Shown one piece after another: positions 12,690 through 25,022 of a stretch of DNA of 64,000 nucleotides. This DNA is from Nipponacmea schrenckii (lineage: Eukaryota; Mollusca; Gastropoda; Lottiidae). The translations under genes were made by a program, and so were the position numbers. The notes under the pieces are model-generated. The model was not told the origin of the DNA, did no database searches, and worked only from the letters and a program-made list of their open reading frames with translations. The stretch covers positions 37,745,106 through 37,809,105 of the forward strand of contig JAUJPP010000005.1 of the NCBI GenBank assembly GCA_030562195.1, given 5' to 3'. The first letter of the stretch is position 1. Each line of letters begins with the position of its first letter.

Positions 12690-13337
12690 GACAGTCTGAT
12701 GGTTCAGATACAGATACAGATACACTAACAGTCTGAAAATTAAGCTACTCTAACAGTCTGATGATTCAGATACACTAACAGTTAGATGGTTTAGATACAC
12801 TAACAGTCTGATGGTTCAGATACACTAACAGTCTGATGGTTCATGTACACTAACAGTCTGATGATTCAGATACACTGACAGTCTGATGGTTCATGTACAT
12901 GGACAGTCTGATGGTTCAGATACACTGACTGTCTAAAGGTGTATGTACACTAACAGTCTGATGATTCAGATACACAAACAGTCTGATGGTTCAGATACAC
13001 AAACAGTCTAATGGTTCAGATAAACTAACAGTCTGATGGTTCATGTACACTAACAGTCTGATGATTCAGATACACTGACAGTCTGATGGTTCATGTACAC
13101 TAACAGTCTGATGATTCAGCTAAACTAACAGTCTGACAATTCAGCTACACAGACAGTCTGATGGTTTAGCTACACTGACAATCTAAAGGTTCAGATACAC
13201 TGACTATCTAAGGGTTCAGCTACACTGACAGTCTGAGGGTTCAGCTTCACTAATGGGCTGATGGTTTAGATACACTGTCAGTCTGAGGGTTCAGCTACAC
13301 TGACTGATGATTAAGATACACTGACAGTCTGATAGTT
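12690..13337. repeat. Minisatellite array, ~25-bp unit, ~26 copies
   Basis: The unit is about ATACACTAACAGTCTGATGG + TTCAG, with two main variants (TTCAGATACAC and TTCATGTACAC) that alternate in a patterned way between about 12830 and 13110. Copies become more divergent towards the right end (TGAGGGTTCAGCTACAC), as expected at an array margin. Confidence 0.93.
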
Positions 13338-14397
13338 CTGATGGGTCGAGATAATTTGAACAGTTGAAGTTGAACTTGTGACTGTAATAATCATCAATTT
13401 GAGATTCTCCAGGTTTGAAAAGTGTCAGGGATAAAAATCTGATGAGCTCCATGCCCTGGATTTTCTTTAGTAATGGCCCTTCTTTCATGTTTAGAAGATT
13501 GAATGAATAGTTGAATCTGCATATTTAATGGATATTAAATATTAAAGAGAAACATTCAATTCAAATATGTGGATATCATCATTGATAAATAACAATGATT
13601 TTATTAAACCATAGTAGGAAGATAATAATAGCTTTGAATGTAACAGTCCAGCTGTATTTTACTGACACTGTTTATATGATCAAGGAACTACACACTACTA
13701 TCAGTTGTACAGTGTGGACTTCACTGAGTAGGACTATAGTAGTGGAGTTTCACAGAAAGTTTATCATTTAAAGTATGATCTAGACTGGAGTGGAATTCTG
13801 TGTACTTCTTGGATTTTTAAATTGTAGACAGATTTTGTTAATAACTTAAATCTGTAGATTTATGTTTGTTTTTTCAATTCGGATATTAGCTAAAAATCTG
13901 GATAGTTAACATAGATATTCAGGTAAATTTTGTTATTTGTATATCTTATATTTGATATTTGTTTTAGATGTTGAGAAATTTTGTTTTTAATCATTTCATA
14001 TATTTGATAGTGTTATGTACAACATTGAAAGCTTTGTGTTTGAAAAGTTTATAATTGATGCCTATTGAACTTCTAAAATCTCATCTGAGCATCAAGTCAG
14101 TGATTACAAAACTAATTTGCAAATATCCCAGCATGTTTCATATTTTACACACTGCATAACTAATAGTTAACTATCTTTTTATTTCTAAGACACATGTCTG
14201 AAATGTTAGCATTACTTCAGTTTGTGTGAAGGTAGTTTTACCTACCTAGTAAAAGGAGTAGAGTTTGACTGTACTATGTTATAGTATTAAAGGGGCTATA
14301 TAGTATACAAGGCCTGGTGAAAGTTTACCAGATTTCATTAATGAGATACCTTCAGGCTGGTATATGGTAGTATATTCACCTCGTCAAACAGTTATAA
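13338..14397. other. Non-coding stretch, no gene seen
   Basis: AT-rich sequence with no recognisable gene or repeat structure. Confidence 0.4.
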
Positions 14398-15540
14398 TTA
14401 CGTATTTCGACTTTGGCGAAAACGTATTGTAATCGTTCGGATTATTTTATTTTTTTTTTTTTTTTTTTTTTTGTAATTCTTGGATGAGTTTGCAGACAAA
14501 CTGGTAAAAGGTGCAGAAATTCTAAATCTACAGTTGATCTTAGAATGATTTCTATTATCAAATAAAACAAAACCGGAAGTTCTATCTCTGACAGGAAGTG
14601 AGAACCGGAAGTTCAGGTTTTTTTGCTTTAGCAAGTTTATTTTCAGTTCGATTTTGACCGGATTTTCAGATTTGAAAACTTCAATGTATTTGTCAACTAA
14701 AAATTATAGGTTTTATGCAATTAGGTTAAATATTTTACCCACGATTTGCAATTTAATATTCAAGGGTCATCGGCAAAAATTTCAGACCGTGATTTCTCCT
14801 TTAATATAAATGGTAAAATTTTGAAACTTTACCAGTTGATAGGCGATATGTTTATAATTTTTGAAAAAATGTGAAAAAAAAAATTCCACTTCCGGTTAAG
14901 CCTCAAATGACGTAATTACGTAACTTCCGGTCTATAACTGCTAGGTGAAAAGTGAAAGCTGTTTTATAAATAACTTGTCAATAGTAATTGATTTGACCTA
15001 AATAATTAGGTCAAGCTGCCATATCGGCCGCCATTTTGAATTTTCATTACAATTCTTAAATCCGAAATTCAGACACTACTGATAGACCGATTTTGATGAA
15101 ATTTAGCACATAGATACAATGGATCATTATCTACCTTTTCTTGGAGACCGATTTTCAAATTTCGTATTTTCTTTCGAATTATTTAAATTTCGATTTTTTC
15201 AAAATTAGGTCACTTTAACGGGTACGGAAGGTGTGACCCACTTAATCTATGACCTTGAAAATTAGGTCAAATAATATTCAATATATTGTCTACGAGTAGA
15301 TATTTTTTAATTTGGCTTACTTAAAAAATTCATAGAGATAAGTGTACTTAAATACAGCAAAAATTGATAATTTTCATATTTTCGCCATCATTAACCGTTA
15401 CGGAAGGTGTGACCTAATTATTTTATGACTTTGAAAACTAGGTCAAATGATATTCAATATATTGTCTAGATGTAGGTAATTGCAAATTTAGCCTACATAA
15501 TATTTTAAGGCTCTCGAAATACGTTCATAATTGTAAGCAA
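14398..15540. repeat. Composite repeat-like block with GGAAGT motifs and paired ~54-bp modules
   Basis: This block differs from its surroundings. It has a T-run (about 14450-14472), several CCGGAAGT or reverse motifs (around 14571, 14605, 14890, 14925), a GACCTAA/TTAGGTC inverted repeat (14995-15012), and two ~54-bp modules about 176 bp apart (15248-15301 and 15424-15477; both read TATGAC.TTGAAAA.TAGGTC and share ATATTCAATATATTGTCTA), each preceded by TACGGAAGGTGTGACC. The pattern fits a decayed non-coding mobile element or an array of two diverged units. The 78-codon minus-strand frame over the T-run is lysine-rich because of that run. Confidence 0.5.
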
Positions 15541-18221
15541 TTCTAATTCAAATTGAACTTGTGTTGCGGGCTAAATTTGAGCTCATACAGTTTGATTTTA
15601 TAACTATTTTACAGAATTTGTTTTGATTGTGTTAATAGTTGACTTGGAATAATTTTGTTCTGTAATCATGCTGTAATGAATGTCAATCCATTTAGTAGGT
15701 AGTACTAGTAGGTAGCTTTATATTGGTCAAATCTATAATAGAAGATAAAATGATTTGTGAGATTTACAAATTGAAGTTACTGGTTTTGTCACAATTATTG
15801 AAAAAAAAAAATTAGTTACATTTTTATTTTAAAAATCAGACCCGTAAATTGGAATAAAGACTAATACCTTCAGGTATAAAGATGTCAAATTTATTTGTTT
15901 TTACCTGCTGGTCTAGCTATGTTAATAATTAATTAGGTTAAATTGTTTAATTGTCTATTACAGGAGTAGAGAATAGTAAATATTACTGTATGATTTATCA
16001 ATAATTGTGTCTGTATTAACCTGATGTAGAAATCTACCTGTTTACCTGTCTTCTTATTACCTGCTTATATACACTGATTTTACCTCTTTATATCAATACA
16101 GGTAAGATAAAATGTTGACTTTATTTTAACTTTTATTCCCAAAAATATTGCTCTGAGCTAAATTTCTTTGTTGATTTATTGATTGCAACAGTTGCAGTAA
16201 TATAAATAGATGCCCTAAATCAACAGGTAGAATATAATAAATGTTGAAAATATCTGAATAGTTTAGCCATTTTATTATACTCATATGGACTTAAACCAAG
16301 TTCAAAAATAGAATATACATATATTACAACTTTAATCTGACATGTCTACTAGTGTATGGTAGTGAGCACTATTGACTTAATCAGAAAATCGTTTTAGATT
16401 TTTTAAGATATCATTTGTCAAATTCTTGACATTTTTCTTAGTATTTTGTTCTATTTTATTAAACTGTAAATACTTACCTATTTTTGGACAGAATAAATTT
16501 GTAAAATTTTTAAGAAACATTGTGACAAAGTACACAAGTCTATTTCTATCTGGATTAAATTATATTTATCAAAAACTAGGCCGCAAACGTCAGGAAACGT
16601 GAGCATTTTTAACAGTTGATGAGTGACAGTGGGGAGTCAACTTAATCCTTACCCCAGGCTATTTTTCATGGTCAAGTGTTTACTAAATTTAGCCAAGGGT
16701 AGAGTTTCTGTTATCACTACTATAAGTGGTCACTCTGTATTTATTTTCAAGTTTAATGACCTTGATTTATTTAAATGACATGGGCAGAACAAGGCCAACA
16801 TAGATACATTGATTTGATTTGTCTGTTATTTTGATGTATCCCTGTCTGCTTATTTGACTTCCAACATGGATGATTCAATGTAACAAAAGATGAAAACAAT
16901 AAGATTTGGTTAATTAACTCACTAATTACCAGAACATCAATTTTGCATCGTTTATGTCTGACTTGAATTTGTCGTGGCTTTGTTAGCAATACCTGTCAAA
17001 CTGTGTCAAAGGTGTTTCCAGCTACTGTTTCATCTATTCTAGTATATATTTTACAGCCTGGGGACAGTGATCATGAGTTTATGCTATGAATGATTGTTAT
17101 CTGATCTAACCACAATACACTGTATATTAATCTAGGATTATACAGGGAGTCTGTTAATCCTGTAATGATCTAGTATAAGGGGATTAACAACATTCCAGCT
17201 CAGATTAATGTAACATTCATCTGGTCAAAAAATAACATAATCATCAGCTTTACACAGTTCAAAGTATTTCGTGGTTTTGATGCCATTGTTTTGGTTTGTA
17301 GATGATTTGTGTTATGTATTCAAGTGATCAATAGACCAAATCATTACTAAATTGAACTGACAGCTTACATGATGGGTTCATCAGATTGATGCACACAGTT
17401 TTTAGCAATGATGACTTGACAGAATGGGTAGAAAGGTCCTGCTTTAAATGAGTCAAAAACCAGTCATTGCTTTCAATGGTTTCTTTGGTATTCATATTAT
17501 TGCTAATAATTTTATGAAGATTAAGCTGTTTTATGTTGTAAAATGGATGCTTCTGGAGTGGAAGAAAGCAAAAATTAGAAACTTTTTTTGATGAGATATG
17601 ATACAGTTAACTGCGTACTTGATGAATCATTGCAGTATTTCAGATCTAACTTTCTGTATGAAGAGCAACAAATGTGAATTTTCTTATTCTTATGGCAGAG
17701 GATGCTAATGTAATTTGAAATGGAAAATTATGAGATGTAGATTGTAATACAATATGTCTATTGTTAATGTGATATGCATAAAGCTATATTATATAACTAG
17801 AGATATTATTTCATCAGCAGGGAAGATAAACCCTATCATGGGTGGTGTATTATAAAGTTTTATATAGAATTAATCTAGTGTAAAATGATAAACTTTTACC
17901 TAGTTTCAGATTACTAGATTTCAATTTAGATTGTTACAATGTTACCTACAGCCCTTACCTCTAACATTTATCAGTTATTACATAGTTTTGAATAAGGCAT
18001 CCTTGCCAGTTTTTTTTTACTAATTCACTGTTGACACTTTACGCACAATCCAATATACCGGTACATGCCATTTACATGATAAGAATGTTAAGAGAATTGG
18101 TAGGTGCATTCTTATGTAATAAGAGGTGAACCAGATGTTTAATTTTTATTTTGATAAGTGATATGTATGGCTGAAATAGGGCTCTATGGTCAAGCTAATA
18201 TTTGTAGGATTGTTTCTATGT
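15541..18221. other. Non-coding stretch, no gene seen
   Basis: About 2.7 kb of AT-rich DNA; no coding exon, RNA gene or array recognised. Confidence 0.4.
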
Positions 18222-18295
18222 GAAATAGAGGTACATAACATATCATTTGAAGATAAATTGAAATAGAGGTACATATCACTTGAAGATAAATTTGA
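18222..18295. repeat. Local tandem duplication, ~35-bp unit, 2 copies
   Basis: GAAATAGAGGTACATA..ATC followed by A.TTGAAGATAAATT occurs twice back to back with a few small gaps. It is a simple local duplication in non-coding DNA. Confidence 0.7.
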
Positions 18296-21024
18296 AGTCC
18301 TAAGAAATGACTATTTTTTGATAAAGCCATCTCTTTCATTTAAAGAACAAACTAGTCTGTATTTAAAACATAATGAACTACAAGTATAAAATCTTATCTA
18401 TGTGTACTAGACTGTAATACAAGGCAGTATGTAAACAGTAGAGTTGAAGTAGGGTTTAAATGTAATCTTGTAATTTTAGACCTAACATGTATACTCTTCA
18501 TATCGACAGGTGCTACGGTTATTACACTACCATATTGTGTTTCTAGCTGTCTATTGGAGTTGATATATATACATACACATTCAGGTAGGAATTCTGATGG
18601 AAGTTTATAAATTTTCAGAGATATTTCAATATTATATAGACCCAACATGTTCTGGTATCATATTATGTTTCTAATTGAATAAAGAAAGTGAAACAACACT
18701 TTCAGATACTGGTAGTAATTCTAATGAAAGTGTATAAAACTTAAAGTATATTTAAATTGAATAGTACATGTTCTAGTAGGAATTTTGAAATATATTTCTG
18801 TTTAGGATGTTGTTTAGATCTAATATTTTTAGTAACAATAGCGCTTGTGTAACGCTCGCTGTAAAATTGCAAAATTTATATAAGCTATGTTAAAGTCTAG
18901 AATACAAATATGAGATATTCAGAATACTAAAGTGATTTTTTGTTGGTAGTATATATTATTAAATACACCCAAGAATCATGTCTTCTAACCAAATGTTATA
19001 TGTTGAAACAACCATATTAAAAATTAAATACACTTTCTTTCAATCAGATCTTTTTTATGGAACATAGCTCTAGTATATTATAATGAAGTACCAGTAGCTT
19101 GTTATTGTTTTATATGAAAACCTTGAAGTATAAAACAAGTGACACAAAGTGGGATATTGTGTAGATATTGTAGTAGTAATAGTATAGTAACTAGTAGCTT
19201 TTAGTACATGTTTGTTGAAATACCTATTACTTGTACACTTTGAAATAACTCTTAAGTCATTTGATAAATAAATACCTATATTGTTTACATTTCCACTACT
19301 TCTCCAATGTTTATAAGTCAATTTATTTGTGTTAATTTAAATTAGATATTGAAGATATTGTGAAATTTATTGATATCTACAGCTTGTTTAAAATCAAGCT
19401 TGAAAGTTATTCCTTGAGGAATTTGGTGAAGAATTATATTAATGAGTTTAAGTCAATTATTAACCATAAAAAAAGCAGCATAATGTCTACATTTGAAATT
19501 TTTTAAGAGAAAATTTTCTTTCAAGATTCATATTATGTGCCTTTTGATTTGATTAAACCACAGTTCAAAATAAAATCAACAATCCCCCTTTTTACAATCT
19601 ATTGACAAGCCAACCCTTGTATTAAATCATATTTGTGGTTAGCCCACATTTTATTAAAATAGCTTCATATTACATCAGAGTCAAGTGTTGATTTTAGGCT
19701 TAACTTAAAAAAAATACTATATTATTGTTCATTTCTTTACTCTCTTCTATTATTTGAAATTTCCTTTATTAGGTGAATTAAAGAGAGGATTTTCAGTCAG
19801 TTGTGTTGTAATATCACATTCACTCACTTTAAATGAAACTAAATTCCATTATACCAACATCATGTCATCAGGTTTCATAAATAATAATACCCATTAACAT
19901 TTTGATCAAGTTATTTTAACACTCTTTCGTATTCAAATGAAATGAATATACCTTATCACTTTAAACTAGTCCTAAACATTTAAAATAAAAACTAGAGCAG
20001 GGTGGGGCTGTAAAAAAATGTTGTCAATTCAAAGGTCATTCTTGAATTAGGGTGGGTCAGATCCAGAAATAGTTTTTGCCTTTTATTGTAGGTAGTTGAA
20101 ATAGGGTCGGAATAAAGGTACATAATACAAGACTAAAACGTCACGTTAATTACAAGAAAACATGACGTCAGATCTTTAAATAATCTGAAATAATCTTATT
20201 AAATAATATTACTGAATATTAAATGAGATGTAAAAATGCTTCCCGCACAGGAACATGTTTGTCAATTTTACCACTTTTCGTAAATAGATGGTCAGACTCA
20301 TCCTGGAAACCAATAATGGTTGCCTCAGTAATCTAGAAGATGATGGTCCGAGATGAGTTAGCTGTGTTTCTATGCCTGATTCAATTTTAACAAGACAATT
20401 TGCCTGTTCATGGAAGTAGTACTGTAATATAATAATCTGGTAATACTAATCTGTGACTGGATTAGACTGAGCGAATATACTCCAAGACAAATGGGAAGTA
20501 ATATATCTATTACCATTGGTGTTATTGTTTTTCCCTTACATCTTATAAAACAGAGTTCCCATGTTAATTTCAAGGAAGACTGAGTTAGTTTATTTCAATT
20601 GTTGATGACCTCTGTTAATTAATTGGTTGAAGGTAGATGATAAAAGGCAAGAAGGAGTGTTTTGTGGTGAAGAAGGATAGATAACAAGTTTCATTTCAAC
20701 CTGAGAATTCTCTCATTTGAAATAGATGTTGTAGTAAGGAGTGTCTGGGGACTGACTCTGTGTGAAAATTGAAAGAAAAAGTAATTGATGGTCAAATACT
20801 TAGGTTTGTATATTGATTGTTTCTTTTACTCTTCAAAAATATTTGAAATCTCGAGTGAGTTTCTTGATTTGAATTTCTGATCAGTTAGAATAATCACTCA
20901 TATGTACTTTGTGTAAGTTTGTGTTATAAAAATTTCAAAAAGAAATGAAGAGTTTTACATCTTACTTTTCTGCACCTTAAATAATAGCTAATAAAAACAG
21001 GATTTGAAAATATAAATTTAAACT
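18296..21024. other. Non-coding stretch, no gene seen
   Basis: AT-rich DNA. A second diverged local duplication is visible at about 18590-18760 (GGAATTCTGATGGAAGT..TATAAA and GTAATTCTAATGAAAGTG..TATAAA). No gene recognised. Confidence 0.4.
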
Positions 21025-21345
21025 CGTTAACTATAAAGTCCAGGGTTCAAGCCTGGCAACGGTCAGGATGAACTCTTTGATTTTTAAGCCTGGTTTTCCC
21101 TTGTCAGTGATGCAGGGCTGAGGGGTTGACATGGAAAAGCGTCTAGTCTGGATGAGTCCCTGTGTGCTACATGCTGTGCACATAAAAGATCCCTGGACAG
21201 TTGGAAATCGCAAAAAGAGTAGGAGGCCTAATGTCTTGGTAAACTTTCTCCCACTGCACCCTGCATGGCGTCGCTGTCTTCATTAACCCATTATGTGCAG
21301 AATAGTATGACATATAAATCCATTTATTTCATTTTCATTTTTGTT
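21025..21345 (+). mobile_element. tRNA-derived SINE-like element (family C)
   Basis: It starts with a tRNA-like segment containing a good B box (GGGTTCAAGCCTGG, ~21044-21057). A conserved central domain follows with GTCAGTGATGCAGGGCTG, CATGGAAAAGC and GTGCTACATGCTGTGCACAT + AAAAGATCCC. The end is an AT-rich tail. The central domain recurs on the minus strand at 40.4-40.6 kb and, more diverged, on the plus strand at 42.0-42.25 kb. Three copies sharing a central core but with different neighbours support a SINE family. It is not a functional tRNA gene because no cloverleaf closes. Confidence 0.7.
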
Positions 21346-23930
21346 CTTTCAAAACTTACAATCTTCCAACCAGGGAGTGTCCTAGAAAGAGTAGGTGTGT
21401 TTCTATTTTATTTATTTACTCAGTAGTGATTTAAAACTTTGTTTACATGAGACAATCACTGTATAGAGTGAGATAGGATCTTTATTTAGGAGTGGACCAG
21501 ACCCTGACCTGACCAACTAGAATTTCAAGAAAGATAGAGTAAGTTTCTGTTAGCTTGTCAAATCAGGTAATTTAGGTGAAGAATTAATGTCACATTTGGA
21601 TAAAAAAATAAGTGGAATTTGACATAACAGGAAATTTCAGGTAAATGTTCTGTTTTGTTTTACATTGTTTTTAATTTCATTCAGCCAACTGATTTTAAAA
21701 TATAGGATCTTTGACTTTCAGTGCAATAAAACAAATACTATAATTGCTATACACAGTGATTATCTTAATTTAAAATGATAACATAATGATTGAAACAACA
21801 GAACATAATTAATACCTATTAATGGGTAGGCATCAGGTGTTGTTGAAAGTAGATAAGAATTACATCTGTAAACTGGTATATTGACATCTCAAGCGGTAAT
21901 TATCATCAGGTGATAAGAAATAAGAAGGTAAAGTGTATAATTACATGTGTTGATTGATACAGAGATAAGATATAAGCTATTTATTTCATTATAGTATTCT
22001 TATGTTAAAAATTATGAAAGATTCATTGAAAAACTTTATGTTGGAGTGATTTTGATGCGATGAATGTATTTCTTCATGGGAATTCAAACTGTTAGGTCTT
22101 AATTCTTTAAAGATAACAATTCTACATCAGACCACAGTTGTTAGAAGTTCTTAACTCTTTTAATATCATGAAATAAATCCGGCAAGTGCTTATTCAATTG
22201 GTTCTTTTCCAAATGGAAAAATGGATGTATTTGTGCTTAGTCTCATCAAAAAATCAGCACGTGGCTATTGCATATAGTGGCTTGATCACTGTAGGACAAT
22301 CTTTCAATTCCAATATTGGCCAGGCTTGTTGAAAGACATGGTAATAAAAAGAAATAGGAAATTGTTTTAATTGAATCTAAATTCCTCTCATTGATCTAAG
22401 AATAATGTTACATATGATTTTCTGTGCAACTATAAAGCTGTTGTTTAATTTTATAATGACAGTTTAATAGGTATGGGAATATTACTGTGAATTAACAGAC
22501 TTAATACAGATTTTATTGTCCCACGTTACAATTTCTACATTGTTCACAGACCCGTATTCATCTAATTTAACAATTTTATATTGTATCTTTTCACTGAAAT
22601 ATTACCTTTCTCATACAAGTTTCATAAGTTTATTATCAGTTTTCCTTTCATTAGAAACTTGAAGCTAGATTGAATTATATTTTTATTACATCAGGGAGTA
22701 TTGAGTGTTACTCAACAGTGAAATCGGAGCTGATATTTTGTACAACTTGACCGAGATATGGTCTATTCACTAGAGTTTTATTTCACTAGATATTGTAAGT
22801 TGATAAACTGAGAGAAATAGATCAGACTATTGTTGTAAAATTACAATTCTCACAAGTTTATATTTCAATTTCTCAGGCTAGTGGCTATTATATGTTATAG
22901 GTATCAAGTGCTTGGATTAGACTTGACTGTATTGAAAAGTGTTTCAATTTATTGTTTTTTCAACTTGAATGAAAGATCATTTGTTCAAATCAAAAAATTC
23001 CCCCCCACAGATTAATAAATAGATGAATTTAGATTCAAACATAGACCCTAAATCTGAGCCTTTTTTGCTTATTGAATGGGATATGAGTTCAATTTTTGTG
23101 TATCTTTTATATTGGACATTCGATCTACAATCTGAAGTGAAAATTTTTTTAGAAATAAAAATTATCTGAAGATATTAAAGGCAACTTTATTAAGTCATAA
23201 ATATTTTATTGTTTCTGTTGTTTACCTTGATGGATATTCAGGTAGGGAAGAAGTAATGATTACCTGTCATATACCTTGATGATATATCATCTTATTCTAC
23301 TTGATCATCAAGTATTTTTTTCTCATTATCCAGTTCTGTCAAGAGTTTTTCTAAATAAATAGAGAATGAAATATAAAGTCATTAAGTATGATATATTTTA
23401 TGTGTCAACTCTAATTAACATTTGTGTTTTTTGCTGCCTTTTTTTTTATTATAAAAACACATTAGTATATTCAGATTGATTATATGGAGTTGGATGTTTC
23501 TGTTTGTACAGTTCACAAATTGTTTTCCAGCTAGCCTCCATGTGTGTCTACATTTCAGTGTATTTCAAGGTCTGTTGTCTGATAATGTCAGATAGCTAAT
23601 TTTCTTCTAATAATTTACTTTTAAAATTAAGTTTGATTCTGACTAGAGATCTCTTGTGTACTAAGTTCTAAGATGGTAGTGGTATGGATCTTAACCAATA
23701 TGTGAAATCTGGTGACCTTAGTTTAGTCTGCTATCTGTCTGCTATCCTTATTATTCTAGTTGAACAAGTTGAAAATGGGTACTGATGACCAGATCATTTT
23801 CAAGAGGTTTAACCAAGAACTAGCTGGTATAAAGAGCATCCTCTTTCAAAATGTATTTTTGACAGTAATATACAAGTGTGGCTTTTGAACTGTAAATTTG
23901 TGAATGAGAGTTAATCAGGTGTTATTGCCG
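21346..23930. other. Non-coding stretch, no gene seen
   Basis: AT-rich DNA without recognisable coding exons, RNA genes or arrays. Confidence 0.4.
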
Positions 23931-23934
23931 ACTA

Positions 23935-24052
23935 AGGTTGTTATATTTTAACATCAAACTATTGTTGGTGTTAAATCAGTTGATATATAACAACCGTATG
24001 ATTAAAACCCATGATATCAATATTTCACAACACCAATAACAACCTAATCAAT
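23935..24052. repeat. Nested imperfect inverted repeats
   Basis: GGTTGTTATAT near 23937 is matched inverted by ATATAACAACC near 23985; between them, TTTTAACATCAAAC and GTTGGTGTTAAA are also near-complementary. A further AACACCAATAACAACCTAA at about 24029-24047 could pair with the first arm as an alternative. It may be a fragment of a foldback element. Confidence 0.45.
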
Positions 24053-24989
24053 ACAATAATAGTCTTTGTTAATTGTATTCTGATATAAGAACTGTTTTGA
24101 ATGAACTTGGATTGATCTTGAATGGAATAATCTTTGGCGGAACATGATCAGGTGAAGGACAGTCAAGTACATTTAATACAGAGATTGTCCAGTCTCAATT
24201 AGATTCTTTCCTGTTTAATGGGCTTTAGTACTTATTTACTTATTGTGCTTAATTATGGCATGAAATGATTCTAAAAAACTTTATAGAAGTGATATCATGT
24301 AGATATATGAATTATAAAGGAAAGTGGCTTAATTTCAATAAAATATCTCCAAAGTTGAAAGTCTTAACTTGGGAGCCTGGATTGTGGATGGTGCCTTCAC
24401 CATTAAAGAGTCTGTATTTTTCACATTTCAGTTTATCTACTAAAAAGTTTTACATCCATTTACCCAAAGTGTTAATGAAGCTTATCAAAGTACAAAGTTA
24501 TGACTATGTATGAACCTAATGTGGTCAATAACGTATGCATATTTTATACCACAAGAAAAACATATCACAGATAAACTCATTCATAGATTTTTTTTAACAC
24601 ATTAGGTTCAATGATTTTTATTGATTACAGTCATGCTTTTGATGTTGTCTAGCATGAATGACTTTATTTATTTCATTTAATAGTATGGAATTTACGGCAG
24701 ATTTGAGATCAAATTATTTATGAAATGTTTTTTGAGTAACGTTTCGGTATGTTTTGAGAATATTTCTATGTTTGGACTGAGGCAAATGGCATTGATGATT
24801 TAGTTTGTAAGTTTTGCAGAAAGTCTTTATATCAGAGACAGATTATTTGATGGGCAGGTTGTCATCATTTATTTTTGGGCACCTTTTGTAACTGTAAATA
24901 AAGTGGGGTATGCTCTATTTTAGCACCCTGTGGGGAATGATGATGATGGGCAGTGTCATGCAGTGTGCAATGAGGAACTCCATTAAGAA
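24053..24989. other. Non-coding stretch, no gene seen
   Basis: An 82-codon frame at 24265-24513 has no recognisable domain, no supporting splice context and AT-driven composition; I do not call it a gene. Confidence 0.4.
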
Positions 24990-25022
24990 GTAGGATGTAA
25001 AACTCCTTTTCTCTCTCTTATA
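24990..25022 (-). repeat. Short dispersed repeat core (GGAGTTTTACATCCTACT type)
   Basis: On the minus strand this reads GGAGTTTTACATCCTACTTC. Related cores occur at about 37273-37300 (plus), 62364-62385 (plus) and, weaker, near 58100 (plus). It is a recurring short consensus, probably part of a SINE-like repeat whose full limits I cannot define. Confidence 0.45.

Noticed and set aside
21040..21110. tRNA gene
   Set aside because: A B box is present but no complete cloverleaf can be drawn, and the downstream domain recurs elsewhere, so it is the head of a SINE.
24265..24513. 82-codon open frame as a small gene
   Set aside because: AT-driven composition, no recognised domain, no splice or promoter context.
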